Below, one piece after another: positions 10,616 through 26,035 of a DNA stretch of 64,000 nucleotides. The stretch lies in assembly GCA_963971225.1 (NCBI GenBank), contig OZ020267.1, positions 9,265,574-9,329,573 of the forward strand. The letters are read 5' to 3'. Both the position numbers and the translations under genes were made by a program. The notes under the pieces were generated by a model that made no database searches, was not told the DNA's origin, and was given only the letters and a program-made list of their open reading frames with translations. How positions within the stretch are numbered: position 1 is the stretch's first letter; every line of letters begins with the position of its first letter. Origin of the DNA: Melieria omissa. Its lineage: Eukaryota; Arthropoda; Insecta; Diptera; Ulidiidae.

Positions 10616-12402
10616 AAATCCTTTCCCTGGTTATGTTTTTAGAGCTCAGGATATGTGAATATTAATTACATTCAAAAAGATTTTCGATTTCCAAACTAAC
10701 ATTGGCCATCCAAGTCATTTCACCATCACAAAAAACTGAAGGAACTACGACATTGACATGGATCCATTAATCGTTTAAGAAATCTGTTGAACTTGACATT
10801 TTGTTCTGTGTTTCTTCATTCATTCATTTTCATTCTTGACACTGACTGAAAATGCAATCCTACAGGTTCATCAAATACCATCAAATGCAATCATAGAAGT
10901 TTCTGTTGCAGCACAAATGAAAATATTATATTTTTGTACTCTTGAAACTCGTCCAACAAAATTCGTTTACAGTGCAATTGCGGAAATTTTTAATTGATAT
11001 AATTATTAGCACCTACAGATGCTATTTATAAACACACCTTGTATATAGATTGCACTGATTCATGTGCACCTACGCATATGAACATGTCGCGCTTGCTTTC
11101 CGACAAAGCAACTCATTAATTTTCGCATTGGCAAAACTCAATAATTCAATTAAATGAATGCCGACACGCATGCTACGGCCTATTAAAGTCAATTCACTTT
11201 CTAAGATTTGTCATTAGTCGTCACTTTCGGCAAATTCGACGCAAAAACGATCGACGCGGCTCAATAGCGATCGATGCAAAATAAAATCCTAATCAAAATG
11301 TAGCAACGATTGTAGCAAACTGCCGAAAAATGGAATTTGGCTCAGTGCCAACATTTTCTGGCAATCATTCTAAAGAGCAAACACGTACAAGAGAGACTAA
11401 AAGCACACATAAATAATTATGAAATATCTAAAATTCTCAAATTTTTAAAGAATTTATGAAAATGCATTTCAAGTGTTAAAAACCAAATTATTTGTCTTGC
11501 CAGCTACAGATGAAATATGAGGTCGACAAGTATGCATTCGCCAATTATTCGTGCAGTCAGTGCGATCAATGCGATGCGATGTGATGTTCTGTGATGCAAT
11601 ACGTGGCCGAGTAGTCGCTGCGCTCTTGTCAACATTGACAGAAAGCTCAGTGAAACTCACAGTTGGCTTGGCGCCAGATTTTCACGGTTTCGCATCATTC
11701 GTTCACGTCTGTGTTTGTTTGCAATATAATATTCACAATTTGGCGCTTTGTGCATGGGTACATTTTAAAAATAAATGGATTTTTCACTGTGAAAATATGT
11801 TATTAGGGAAAGTTTTCTTTTTTGTAAATTTCCGAAATACTAAGGACGAGTCGAATTGTGCTTCACATTGGAAAACTTTAGATTTTTCACATTATTTGTA
11901 CAGTAGTTTTAATTTATTTGTATTAAATTCATATATACTTTTGATACATAATTACATGATTCATAACATCAACTTAATGCAAACGTTCCAAATGTTCTAA
12001 CACAAAAGTCTTTTAGGATGCTACACCCGTAAAGTTTGATTCAAGCCAATCTATACTTCAGGTAGCTCCTGCATTAATATTACAAAATTTTGAGTACTAA
12101 ATTTTCCTTTTAAATTATTTTTGAAATACAAAATTTGTTCGTATTTTTTTTAAACAGTATTCATACGTCATTCAAAAGCATACAATCAATTATAGTTCAA
12201 GTAATAGTATACATATGTTATAACTTTTCTTTATACAAACAACACTGTTATGCATATAGCTTGTCAGAAAGGAAACATTTCAAAACATTTCAACACGCTC
12301 ACTTAAACATTTTGCGCTTGCAGACACATATAAAAGCAACACATGTGCAGGCCTTGGTGTCTACGTATACGAGTTCAATTCTATTGCTGTGAGTCAATTA
12401 AC

Positions 12403-14817
<2,415 letters not shown>

Positions 14818-16060
14818 GGTGCGAATCATTGAGTTGTCAAGCGGCTGCCTCAAATTTATACCAAACGCATTTATTTGTAGTTTTAATGATGATAAACGAG
14901 ATAAATAAATTTATTTGTATGCAGATAATAAATTCTACGAAATCACACAAAATGCAACAGCGATGGAAAATGATAACAAATGTCAAGAGCAGCTGCTGTC
15001 AGTGCTGCCAAGCTGGGCAGCACGACAGGTACAATTTTCGTTCAATCTATTACAATAAGCTGCTTCCAAAATAACGAATTCCGTTCAAATTAAAAGAATC
15101 TAGATAGTTTAAAATCGAAATCAGATAATATATAGTGACAAGAAAGTAACAATTAACAGATTCGGTTTTATGTGTAAAATTTTTGGGGAAATACTGATTG
15201 ACTTGGCAGTGTAAAAGTGATGGGGATTGAGTTTGTTCAACAAACTATACAAAATAAACATTACAAGTTGTGTCCCATCGAAACAACTTTTTTGGGCCGA
15301 AACTGAATTTCGGTTTTTTTTTTAATTTTCGGCCGAAACCAAACCTTTCTATTTGAAATAAAAATCAGCATATCAAGCATCACAATTTTTAAACAAACAA
15401 TTCATTAATTTTTTAAAAACATACAAAATCACCCTTTCGTACCTTACTCGCTTATATTCAAAATTAAATAATTTAATATTTTATTCTAAAAAAAGTAGTT
15501 TATTAAAATGTTAGCATCTGAATTCCCCTTCTCATCCAACAAATATATCTGCTCGCTACACAATAAAATGTAAACAATATTTAGAATGTTTCGGTCAGTA
15601 GTTATTATTTTCATAGTTTGTAAAGTCTATAATACAAAATATTATATCTAATGTTCCAGCTGCCAGGGACAAACAGTTCTACAAAACCAAAACAAGAAGA
15701 TTAAATTAGGATTAAGATTAGAAATTAGGTTTTTACTGAGCGATTTCTGTATTTTTGAAAACTAAAACTTTCTAGTCCATTTTCTTTTTTTCTCAATAAA
15801 ATCTACATAGTTTTACTCCTATTCATTGCTATCAGAGAATAATTTGCTTTAAATAATAATTTCCTCATACCGAAACCCTTCACTATCAATGTTTGAAGAA
15901 AATTGTCAAAATTAGACAATAACTTTTTATACACATTTCAATCAAAACGCAATAATCCTCTTTAAACAAAATCCAAATCAAAATTGTTTTATGGCTTTCA
16001 GTAGTAGTTCGGGAATAGTTTTGCATTAGCAAAAAGTGCTGGGTGGTTAAAGTTGAAGTC
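14818..16060. other. Spacer between two divergent genes
   Basis: About 1.2 kb between the minus-strand PLP-protein gene and the plus-strand 179-aa gene, so it must contain both promoters. It is AT-rich, with a ggccgaaactgaatttcgg stretch near 15296. No exon seen. Confidence 0.45.
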
Positions 16061-16663
16061 ATGCTTGGCATTGGGTGCTTTTGTTCATACATATGGAGCT
16101 ACATACGTCACGTTGTCGGCTCCATCGTCTTTAGCATAGTCTCAGAACTGGCAAAATTTGCAGCGGTGCTATTCCTGGCGTATATGATAGCTTGTGCCAT
16201 TTTCGAATTGGTGAGTGTAAAGTATGTACAGAAGCGAAACTGAAGGTATTGATTTTATTGAATGGTTGAATAGTGGTCGCAAATTATACCGGATGCACCG
16301 AGTTCGCAGCGTCTGTCGGCAGCGGCTACCGCAATTTTGAATAAAGCGGCCAGATTATCGGGTTTGTCCGACACCGACTATCCCTTCGTGATTGATTTAC
16401 CCACACAGGACAAGGCGACGTCCACCATGAGCACCAGCGGTAGTATTGTCCGAGCCTCCTCGAGCAAGCGAGCTAGCAAAGCCTCCGAAGCCGAAGCCGT
16501 GCCAGATGCTGAAGCTGAAGCTGCGGCTGAGGCTGCGGCTGAGGCTGAAGCAGAGGCTGAGGATGCAGCTGAGGCCGCAGCTGAGTTAGCAGCTGTAGCT
16601 GCGGAAGCCGCAGAAGCCGCAGAAGCCGCAGCAGCCGCAGCAGAAGAAGAACAAGAAAAATAA
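16061..16663 (+). CDS. Unrecognised single-span membrane protein with Ala/Glu-rich tail
   Basis: Two exons, 16061-16210 and 16274-16663, with a 63-bp phase-0 intron (gtgagt ... gaatag) and a stop in every read-through frame of the intron; total 179 aa. Exon 1 starts MLGIGCFCSYIWSYIRHVVG and has a hydrophobic segment around residues 24-47 (SIVSELAKFAAVLFLAYMIA), likely one membrane span. Exon 2 has a hydrophilic part (DAPSSQRLSAAATAILNKAA, DTDYPFVIDLPTQDK, a Ser/Lys stretch), then about 70 residues almost wholly Ala and Glu, ending EEEQEK. The tail may form a charged helix. An ATTAAA at 16752 could serve polyadenylation. The intron logic and the coherent protein suggest a real gene. I do not know its family or function; the Ala/Glu tail makes similarity searches unreliable. 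Confidence 0.68.
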
Positions 16664-19600
16664 TAGCGAACAATGACTGAAACCGGCAGCAGCACGAAGA
16701 GCAGACAGCTGCGAAAAGTTCCTAACAGATTGTGGCCACTTTGAAATTTAAATTAAAGTACTTAAAATATTCAAATATATGCGCCGAGGTACTGAAAGCA
16801 ATAACTGGCAATTGCTTAATTGGTAGAGCGTTAGCGGTAGTTGATGGAACCGGACACGTCCAGCGCAACAATTGCAACGTTTGCCAGTGGATTCGGTTCG
16901 GCGCATTCTCTCATTTCATTTGCGCTGATTTCATTTTCGTTTCGAAACGCCAACGGATGCTTTTAATGGCGCGAAAATGTCGCGCCCAGTCTTCACTGAT
17001 TTTATTGCAGTCATCTATTGTTGTTGTCGCTGTTGTTGGTTGGTTGGCTGTTATTGCCATAGCCATCAGGCATAAGTACGCGGCCGCACTCGTACGACAT
17101 TATTGCGGCGCGCATGAGTTATTACAATTTGTATAATTGATGCCTCTGCTGGCATTGTTGTTGTTGTGGTGCGCGTCGTTGCAATAGCAAAACCTTTTTG
17201 TGCCTTTGGCTGCGCAGCATTTTACCGTTACCTCCATACAAATTTTGCAACAAACATTGTTGCAGATAGCGGAAAATGATTTTCTGCCTGTCATTCGTAA
17301 CCAACACAAACACATTCGTAAGCATTACAACGCGCAACATTGGTTCAATTTATGCATGTTTGAATGTATTTTTGTAAATTTACGACGACAACCTGCAAAT
17401 GAATGCAAAGTACCGACGGCTGAAATTGTAAGTGCGGCCAGTAAGAGCTACAAAATGTCAACTCAAAGCAAACCAGCGCGAGCACTCCGAAAGAACTTTT
17501 TAGGTTAGGCTCGATTTTGTTAGGTTTCCCTTTTCTTGTAGAAGTCGAATTTATTAGTTGTATGGCATCAATAACACGGTTGATAAGCATTAATGTCATT
17601 GATTTTTTATTAGTTTAGAAAAGATTATTACTAAAAATTAATATAATAGTATATTAGAACGTAATCCTAGGCAGACCGGAGCCGATTTAATTTATTTACT
17701 CTTACTGGAAGATGATTTATTACACTTAGAAAAGTAGATGAATATTTGTAATATCAGTCAACATTAGCACCGCTACTCAAAATTGCTTCAAAAACTTGAC
17801 GTCTAGCTGTCTTAGCTAAAATGTTGCCATTTTTTACAATCGAATTTTATAAATTTAAATAATCTTTTATATTGTACACAAAATGGTCATGTTACCGCAT
17901 AAAGTGAAAGCAATTTAACCCAAATTTTCTACGAAATCCATTTCATATGGTCAAGATGAGTCGTTAAATTGCGCTTGTTATTGTTGTTATTGCTTCATAG
18001 ATGCAACTCATGATCAGTTTTTGGAGAGCAGACTAAACAGAAAATAACAACCTTGACTTGTACGAGTATAAGCGCACACACGGTTATGGCATCTGTGATA
18101 TTTTGAGTTAGGAAAGTGTGCTTCTAGTATAACGAATCAATATGGTATATGTGCAAAGCGCGAATATTTTATGAAAAATTATTGAAAATATTAGATATCT
18201 AAGTAATAGAAAATCTCAGAAAGAAAGTTGCATACCTCTAACACAACTGCCTTCTAAGGCAAATTTTGATGTTCACTTCGAGAAGAATATAAATTTTAAG
18301 TCGATTCCTATTTTTTATTTTTGCATTTTTTTGAAACACAATTCAACGTTTTTTGGTAGTTAATGCGTTGGAAATTGCATTTATTCATTTTAATAAAGAT
18401 GAAGGGACAATTTTAACAGTAATGCAAGAACTTAGCTTCTATGACAAACTTTACATCGTAAACAAATAACAAATGAAGATCGTATATGAATTGCAGGGCA
18501 TTCACAATTCCTCCTTACATGTTCTATCCTTCCAACACAATGATTACGCATTTACTCATCATCTGAGAGAGCAATAAGACAAATTCTTAGTTAAAAAATT
18601 GAGTTGAAAATTATGTTAATTTAAGAAAGACATTCTTGCGAGTGGCTTACGCGACAATTAGGGAAAACCTTCGGTTTTAATCATAATTATAATAAAACTG
18701 CACTTTGTAGGAGATTTTAGTACCAATTTTGAATAAGTACGAAATAAACACTTAAACACATTTTCGGTTTTGGCTTAATTCTGGCGTTGAAGTTAATTTT
18801 TGAGCTTTGATGTATTCAGCGACCTATAGTAGAATTCTGTGGCAAATATTTTCGTGGTACATTTTTTCCTTAAAAAGTCCTGTTTTACAGGACATTTTTG
18901 GCATTTTAGAAAAAAAGGGTCAAATTGACTCATAAAAATAGTAGCTACAGGGTTAAAATGCTCCACAAAAATATTCTTCGTAGTATTTTACATCAAATTG
19001 CTGAAGACATCATATACCTAAAATGTAAGGTTACATGGTTTTCGTATGCCGATTCACTATAAAAATGTGCAAAAGAGTGAAAACTTTGACCCCCCCTAAA
19101 AAAATTCAGATGTAAACTTTTTAAAACTCCGATACACGTATATTTGTTTTTGGTTCCCTCTAGCAGAATCCGTTATCAGAACCTTGTTATTTTAAAAAAG
19201 ATTTGATTTTGTTGTGTAATTATAATACTAAAATATATTAGTAATAGTTTTATAATAACAACAATAAACCGCTCTAGTAAATATTGTCTCTGGTAAAAAA
19301 ATGTAAGTAGTTAATCATTCTTCGAATATTTGACCATTTGCTAAGAGTTTACTTATTGGTTTTTATTGCATTTCAATGCAATGCAAAGTCCTACTAAGCA
19401 TTGTCTAATGGTCAATATTTACACACCAACTTGTAATGCACAATGACGAAAAACATTTCCAGTTTTGTCAAAGGGTCTAAAATGGTACAAATGTGGTTGA
19501 CCTTAGGGGCGTTAGTCAGCAAGTTTGTCTGTGAGTAAACATGCTGTTGTCAACATTTGGCTGCTCACCCAATTCATGCAAGAAGATGTGCGCGCAAAGC

Positions 19601-21831
19601 AGTGTAAATCAAGCGACAATAATAAAGTCGAACAACAGCTGAACGAGAAAAACAACAGCAAAACACAAACAGCCAAGCAGACAACCCGCCAAGCAGACAA
19701 ACATCAAAGTATTAATTGCGATTTTTGGACAAGTCAATAAACCAGTTTATGTCTGAGATGCAGCTACGAAGCCGATGACGTTGCCGGAGCAGCTGACGAT
19801 GAGCCGCTGCGGCAGCGCACTGGCAATGCCAATTGATAACAATGACGATGATGATGATGATGTTGGCGATGGTGTTAGCATTGATGCTGCTGATAATGGC
19901 TCCGATGATGACACACCGCTTCAAATCTATAAACAAATACAATAAATGCACGCGAACAAATTCACACAGGCAATCTCGCTCGTACGCATGTGGCCACGGC
20001 GAGTGTGGTTATCATTGACGGACGCGCATGCCGCATGCACAAATCACGTAATAAAAACGCAGTTCGAGCGTTGCGGCTCGGCTGCATCTACGTGTACACG
20101 TCGGTGCAGAGCGATGCGTAATGTGAAAAGCAGCCGCGCGGCATTGCAACATGCCCCTGCAATTAAATATCAATAAATTTGAAATAATGCTTTAACTGCG
20201 TATGGATCGGCAATGGCGCCGCGGCAGTGTGACGGTGCGATTCCCGGCGTTGCGAGAAAGCAGGTTTGGCGTTTGACCGCATGACGTTTGCAGTGCGGTT
20301 GCATTGCTCTCGGGTTTTCTTTTGGTTTTCGATTTTTTGCTTTTGCTTCAAATTTTTGGTTTTTGATTTTGGTGTAGTTGAAGTTGGCGGTGTGTGCGTG
20401 TGTGTGTGTTGATGCTGCACTGCGCATGCGCGTGTCTGTGCGTTGCTCAGCGCAAGCCATGCGTTGTTGCCAGCGCTTTCGCAACCATTCATTGCGGTGC
20501 TTTTGTGGCGGTCATTATTAACGCAAGGTGATGGTCACTGTTGGTTGCCAGCTCGAGCGAGTGCGTTTGATCTACTTTTGAAATACAAAACCATACCAAT
20601 TCCAAGAAACGCATTCACATTAGTAGAACCAAAAATGTTCAATGTTGATTTCATAATTTCTTCCGCCCAGCTTACGCAACCAGTTCAGCTAACAAACAAC
20701 TTTGCAGGTAAATATTTACGCATCGAGTTTGAAAATAAACAACACAACAAGTGCTTATTAGGATTCATCCTTCATTTAGACGCTTTCAATGTCCAAAGCA
20801 AGCTTTGTTTAAAAATATTGCCGCGTGTGCAAGCGCCGCACGCAATTTTCCATTTTCGATTTGAAACTAGTTCGCAGTTCAGCGTGCGACGACAGCTTCT
20901 CTCTGTAAAATGTGTCGCTGCCATTGTAAGCGATTCACAAACCTTTTCGGACCACTTACAATGCTGCGCCCCGCAGATGAACCGCATGCATAACATTCCA
21001 GCCGCGTTTCGGCGATATGTGTGGTAACAAAACACGCGGCACATTTGCATAACCGAAAAGAGTTTGAATAATAATTTAATTGTCGCACACACACACACAC
21101 ACATGCAGATGTTTAGGTGGCGTGCACGTTGACAATTTTCATAGCTTCTAAGATCAGCTACCCACACATGCACAGTGGATACAGAGCGCCGAAGATGAAG
21201 AGCCAGCAGGCGCGTAAATGTAAATTCGCATTGTCTGTGCCGCCTCTTTCTCTTGCCATCACTCCTTCCTCTTGGTCCATTCAACTGTGCGATATTGTTA
21301 CTCGTTCGGTGGATGAATAGCTGCAAGATGTGACAGCAACCAGACTTGACTTATAAAAATGCACACATGCGGGATTTTTACCAAAATATTCAATAAAGAA
21401 ATGTTTGTATTTTTTTTAGCATTAATAACGATATTAGTTCGCTGTTCGAGAAGCAATAGCCACTGAAACCGGTTTGTCGTCAAGCTATTACATACATGAA
21501 GAAGTTCTTCAGGTCTGACAATATTTTTTTTCATATGTAAATTGTGCAAATTTAAGAATGTCTGAACAAATAAGCAACAACAAATTAAAATTATGAACAA
21601 TAAACAATTTAAATCACAGTCTTAGTTATGTTAGGCCATCTCGGGAGTTGCTGAGACCATCTTGAGCAGAGATCTCAGCATTGGGTTATTTTAAGCGAGC
21701 ATTTGAGTCCAAGACTGTTTCTAAGAGGAAGTTAAAAACGAATGCAGCCTTCGATCAGAAGCTAAAAAAAGTAAAACACTCATTTAAATGGATTCAGAAA
21801 AGTTTTGTAAGAACAAAGCAGCTGAACTGTT
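16664..21831. other. Gene-free spacer
   Basis: Mostly AT-rich single-copy-looking DNA. GC-richer patches lie around 16840-17120 and 19980-21260, with (GT)n near 20390 and (AC)n near 21085. Long open frames on both strands in these patches overlap each other and lack introns, domains or a consistent start, so I read them as composition effects. They could also be regulatory DNA or unrecognised untranslated exons. Confidence 0.4.
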
Positions 21832-22097
21832 TTAACCTTCACACTGTCACTATTAACATATGTTAATATTTCAATTTTGATTTTGCTATAACTTTTTAGT
21901 TTTAAGTCCGATTTTTTTTTCCCCATTCCACATTTGAACCTAAAATCTCTTTAGCACAGTCCACTTTATGTTTTTGCTTACCAACTTAGCTCAAAAAATG
22001 AAAACTCTCTTTATAAAACGGATGAGAAGAAATTGATTAACATATGTTAATAGTGACGGTTTCCGTATATAAAAATTGGTGACAGTGTGAAGGTTAA
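21832..22097. mobile_element. TTAA-flanked MITE with internal palindromes
   Basis: The ends TTAACCTTCACACTGTCAC and, inverted on the right, TTAACCTTCACACTGTCAC match perfectly over 19 bp. Inside, near each end, lies a further palindrome ATTAACATATGTTAAT (21852 and 22037 regions). 266 bp, no coding capacity. Confidence 0.88.
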
Positions 22098-22146
22098 AGA
22101 ATGAGTCGCTAGGAGTCACTTTGAGTCGCTCACTCACTTAAGAAAG

Positions 22147-22247
22147 CATATTGCAACAGTTCTACATAATTAATGTTGTCAACTAATAAGCATAGCAACA
22201 AACATATCGCAACAATTTTTCGAATTAATGTTGTCAACTAATCAGCA
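22147..22247 (+). repeat. Tandem duplication, about 56-bp period
   Basis: catattgcaacagtt...aattaatgttgtcaactaat recurs as catatcgcaacaatt...aattaatgttgtcaactaat just downstream. A local duplication beside the 21832 MITE. Confidence 0.75.
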
Positions 22248-22823
22248 GATGTTTTCACTTTAAAGCTTTCAGTGATGTGTGTGTATGACGAAGAAAATGA
22301 AATTTCTTTAAGTCGAAAACAGAAACAGAATCTTACTGATTGAGAAAGACATAAAACATAGTCAACACATCCTGAAAACAATGTATTTTTGGGCAATATG
22401 AAACCCAAATCAGTTCCATCATTATTTATTGAATTCTGAATAAGCCCGGAAAACGGTAAATTATTAGATAGTTAAAAAAATATTTAATGAAATTTTGATT
22501 ATTTGTACATTAAAGCTTGTCAGATGTGAGAAACCCAGACAGGAAATGAAACCACGCAATGAATCACAAACAAATCCAAGTATAATGGGGACTCAGGTCA
22601 AAACCAATGATCTAATCGATTTCCTAAGATCCTCTTGAGCAAACATTGAGTATAGTGAAGCAAATGGAAGCAGATAAAACAAAAGACACAAAGAAAATAG
22701 TAGAACACATTTGAACCTACCGATTAGGTTCCTTCAAAGCCAGATAATAGTCAATGAACTCCTAAGCTCAAAACAACTACACAGATATAATGTGGTCACA
22801 AGCAATAATCGCTTGAGTCTTTA

Positions 22824-23795
22824 AGTAAGGGAGAGGGCTGGGTTGTGAACCAGGCTGGGGTGTGAACCATTGCCGTTTTTTCTTTCCCTAATTGACATAT
22901 CGCCAATCTTTCAACTGTCAATTTTGTCTTATGATATGACTCTGCTTTTGTGGTTACACCGAAGTACAAACACGTATTGCTTGTGGCAGCTACAGACATC
23001 GTGTTTGAAAATCGACTGCGAAAACTTTTTTGCTTTTTTTAAAGTGCTATCCAAGAGACTGAGCTTATTGCAAAAAGTCTGTGTAATACATGTTTATTTA
23101 GTGTTTTGATTCTATTTTACGATGCAATATTTGTTTATGTCGAATTATGATTGGAAGTGTCGTTTATTTTAAAGTTTCCAAAATGGCATCGTGGTTGGGC
23201 TGTGAACCACTGAGGTGGCTGGGTTATGAACCACCTGTTTTTCGTACTACATTTGTTCTAACACTGTCAAATATGGACGGATATATAAAAATAAAGTCAT
23301 TTTATATAATTTCACTCGATTTCGTTGTGTTCACTTGAAGTGAGCCAATACGAGAACACGTTCGTATTTCACATGCAAACATTCCGACACAGATTAGGAT
23401 GAAAATTTAAAAAATTGAGCAGTTTCATTCATTGCGATTTTTTGGCCTAAGAGGCGTCATTATAACTTTTTTTCACCTCTTGAGGCTTCCTGATTAAATA
23501 AATTCTCAATGTACTTAAAAATTATGGGTGTTTTCTTCGTATTTTCCGACTTTAATAGGGATTTTCCAGATGGTTCACAACCCAGCCACTTTTTTGAAAA
23601 AGCGAAAAATCACGTTCTCAGAAAATTGGACGTAGAGAGTTAAATTTCAATCAAAACGGTAATCTGTCTTCATAACAAAGTTGCGTTATATATTCACCTT
23701 TCCAACGGTATCTTCGATTTTTCGATATCTTTATTCTGTGAAAAGTTAGAGCCAAAAAACAAAACCCGGTTCACACCCCAGCCCTCTCCCTTACT
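22824..23795. mobile_element. 972-bp non-autonomous element with long inverted ends
   Basis: The left end AGTAAGGGAGAGGGCTGGG followed by t/g and TGTGAACC recurs inverted at the right end, giving a terminal inverted repeat of about 28 bp. The motif GGCTGGG(T/G)TGTGAACC is repeated at the left end, and variants recur near 23188-23235 and inverted near 23570-23590. Short frames inside resemble no transposase I know. The target duplication is unclear, so the superfamily is open. Confidence 0.82.
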
Positions 23796-23888
23796 ATTTT
23801 GAGCAGCATGTTTAAAAGGAACATTCTAGCAGCCTTAACTGAATGATGTCTTAAGTTAAAGTAATACATATTAATTAATTAATAATTC

Positions 23889-23918
23889 ATTTATTTATTT
23901 ATTTATTTATTTATTAAT

Positions 23919-23997
<79 letters not shown>

Positions 23998-23998
23998 T
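23889..23998 (+). repeat. (TTTA)n microsatellite
   Basis: About 27 TTTA units with one interruption (ttaattta), preceded by TTAA-rich DNA. Copy number in an assembly may be unreliable. Confidence 0.97.
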
Positions 23999-24280
23999 GT
24001 ATTTACTTGTTAAGCCAATGAAGAAATGTCCTTACTGACTATAGGAACTATTAATAAAAACAAACTACAATTTACTAACCCTTTCGATCCCAAAGTTGCC
24101 TGAGAGCAACTTCACCTATTCGTCATCTTATAGCAAAAGCTACGATCGATTTATGGTTTCAATTTAAGTGGGCACCAACAAATTAATATTTTTAAAAGTG
24201 AACTTGCAGCGATATCAGGAAAAGTTTGTGTTCTAATTGAAATCTACGAATTGAGCGCTTTAGATCAAAACCCTGTTTCT

Positions 24281-24524
24281 TTAACACGCATCCGTCGTTA
24301 ACAAAAAGTTACGAAAGAGTCGTTTGTCAAATCATCAAAAACAAACATAAAAAAATATCAATGCAAAGTAGTAGTTAAAAAGGAAAAGGGAGGGGAAGTT
24401 TATTTTTGTTTGTGTTTTGCCAGTGAGCCAAAATCTCATTCGATTTCGTGAAAAAATAAAGGCGCAATGACAGTTTGAATTCGGAAATTGTGTCAAATTG
24501 ACACAAACGACGGATGCGTGTTAA
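24281..24524. mobile_element. TTAA-flanked MITE
   Basis: TTAACACGCATCCGTCGTT at the left edge and its exact inverse at the right edge form a 19-bp terminal inverted repeat with TTAA outermost. The interior is 244 bp in total and non-coding. Confidence 0.85.
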
Positions 24525-24679
24525 TAATGCTTAAATAAAATCAAAAAGTAATAATTTTGTATTTTTCCATAAACATTTAGTAATTTTTCTGTAATTAAAA
24601 AATATTGATACAAAATTTATTTAACCCGTTTAAAGCTGAAATTGTTCAAAAATAAACTATCTCTAGAACTCTGACAAAG

Positions 24680-25068
24680 AGGCGTGGTGACTTTATGTGC
24701 TCTTTATTGCATATCAAGTCCCTCGAAGACAGGAGGAAGATTCTCTCTATGACTTTTGTATTTGATTTAGTTACTGATGGTATTGACTGTCCCTTGTTGC
24801 TTGATAGAATCAATTTTCATGTTCCTGCCAAACAGTTGCGGAATTATGAATTTTTCAATCTTGCCTGCTGTCGAACAAACTACGCCCAATTTGCGCCCCT
24901 GGCTAGAACTTTGGCTGAAGTTAATTCGCTTTATAATTTTATTGATTTTTCATCTTCTAAATTGTCATTTAAACATAGTTTAAGCACTTACTTTAAATAA
25001 TTTGTACTAATCCGTTATTAGTCTGTAAGCTACTTAATGTACAATAGACTTAAATAAATAAATAAATG
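24680..25068 (+). mobile_element. 5'-truncated non-LTR retrotransposon, 3' end
   Basis: An open frame to 25000 reads like the C-terminal end of jockey/CR1-type reverse transcriptase ORFs: IKSLEDRRKILSM, VTDGIDCPLLLDRINFHVP, QLRNYEFFNL, CRTNYAQFAPL. A short 3' UTR follows, ending in an (AAAT)n tail near 25050-25067. The catalytic domain is missing, so this is a dead fragment from truncated target-primed insertion. Confidence 0.8.
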
Positions 25069-25369
25069 TCGTGTGGACACTTCTTAGGAAAGTGTTTCAT
25101 GCTAAATACCAAAAAGTAATATCGAGACACGGGGTCAAATTCGAGGTCGAAAGTGTTAACAACCCTTTGGAAGTGGCGCATCAAAATCGGCCACATTTTC
25201 TAACTCCGAAAGGGCCCTAGATAGAAATTACTCGTATGGTCTCTCTTACTACATCGACCATCGTATTTGAATGAGCCATGAACTGTTCGACTCTTACATT
25301 GACATTGACATAAATAGTAAAGCTCGTTACAATCTAACGGCTTTAGTTACTAGATCAAGCAAAGCAGCT

Positions 25370-25549
25370 TTAACACGTTGAAGACCGCATTGAAAAATCG
25401 TATATCTCACATAGGGACCGGCATCTTAAAAACTCGTAAATTTTGTTTGAATTAAATAAACTGACTACTGTACATAAATTGAATTTAATTAATTAATTTA
25501 ATTGTTGCGGAGTGACCCACCGGTGGGCATGCGGTCTTTAACGTGTTAA
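25370..25549. mobile_element. 180-bp TTAA-flanked MITE
   Basis: The ends TTAACACGTTGAAGACCGCA and, inverted, TTAACACGTTAAAGACCGCA match at 20 of 21 positions with the next base. TTAA is outermost on both sides. An internal palindrome ccaccggtggg lies near the right end. Confidence 0.86.
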
Positions 25550-25974
25550 TGAAACAGTTGCCGCCGTCCTTTAATGAAGAGGAATATCAAACTTTCGATA
25601 GAAGGACCAAATTGAGAGAACTTATCCGCGCTTGGTGTGACTGATAAGGAACCATTGTAACTCGATAACGAACTGTTCTCATATGTATGTAGGAACTACA
25701 AGTGATTAGCAGTTAAACTACTCAAATGGTTTGCGATTATCGTAGCTTTCAAACAATAAACCATAAAACATAGCTTAGCTTTAGTTTTAAGTTTAGTTTA
25801 GTTTTAGTATTAGTAGTGGTGTTTTTTTGTTTAGTATTAGTAGTGGTGTTAGTACAGTGTTCCATACTCATACTAAAGTACAGATATTTCAAAATAATCA
25901 AATCCAAGTGCAGTTACAACAGAGAACAACTTTTATCAAAATCATTTAATTATTTAAGAATGAATTGTTTTCCA

Positions 25975-26035
25975 TAGTCTGTAAGTAGTTCAACTGTAGA
26001 CTGAATACATAAATAAAAAATAAAAAAAATTAAAT
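25975..26035 (+). mobile_element. Probable second LINE 3' tail
   Basis: TAGTCTGTAAG ... GTAGACT followed by an A-rich aaataaaaaataaa tail resembles the 3' end of the LINE fragment at 25020-25068. No coding sequence remains. Weak similarity call. Confidence 0.4.

Larger units (their letters stand above)
8776..12402. other. Spacer between Mlc2 and the PLP-binding protein gene
   Basis: The part just upstream of Mlc2 (8880-9160) is GC-rich, unlike its surroundings, and may be promoter sequence. Beyond it lie simple repeats (listed separately), a direct repeat and AT-rich DNA to 12402. No coding exon or splice-consistent frame was found. Confidence 0.45.

Noticed and set aside
16378..16695. Ala/Ser-rich frame on the minus strand
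   Set aside because: Antisense of the GCN-rich Ala/Glu tail of the plus-strand gene; composition keeps it open.
20443..21027. 194-codon open frame on the plus strand
   Set aside because: No domain, no proper ATG context, overlapped by equally long frames on the other strand. Read as chance.
24080..24125. Possible TTAA-type element end (aaccctttcgatccc)
   Set aside because: No matching inverted right end was found at a plausible distance.
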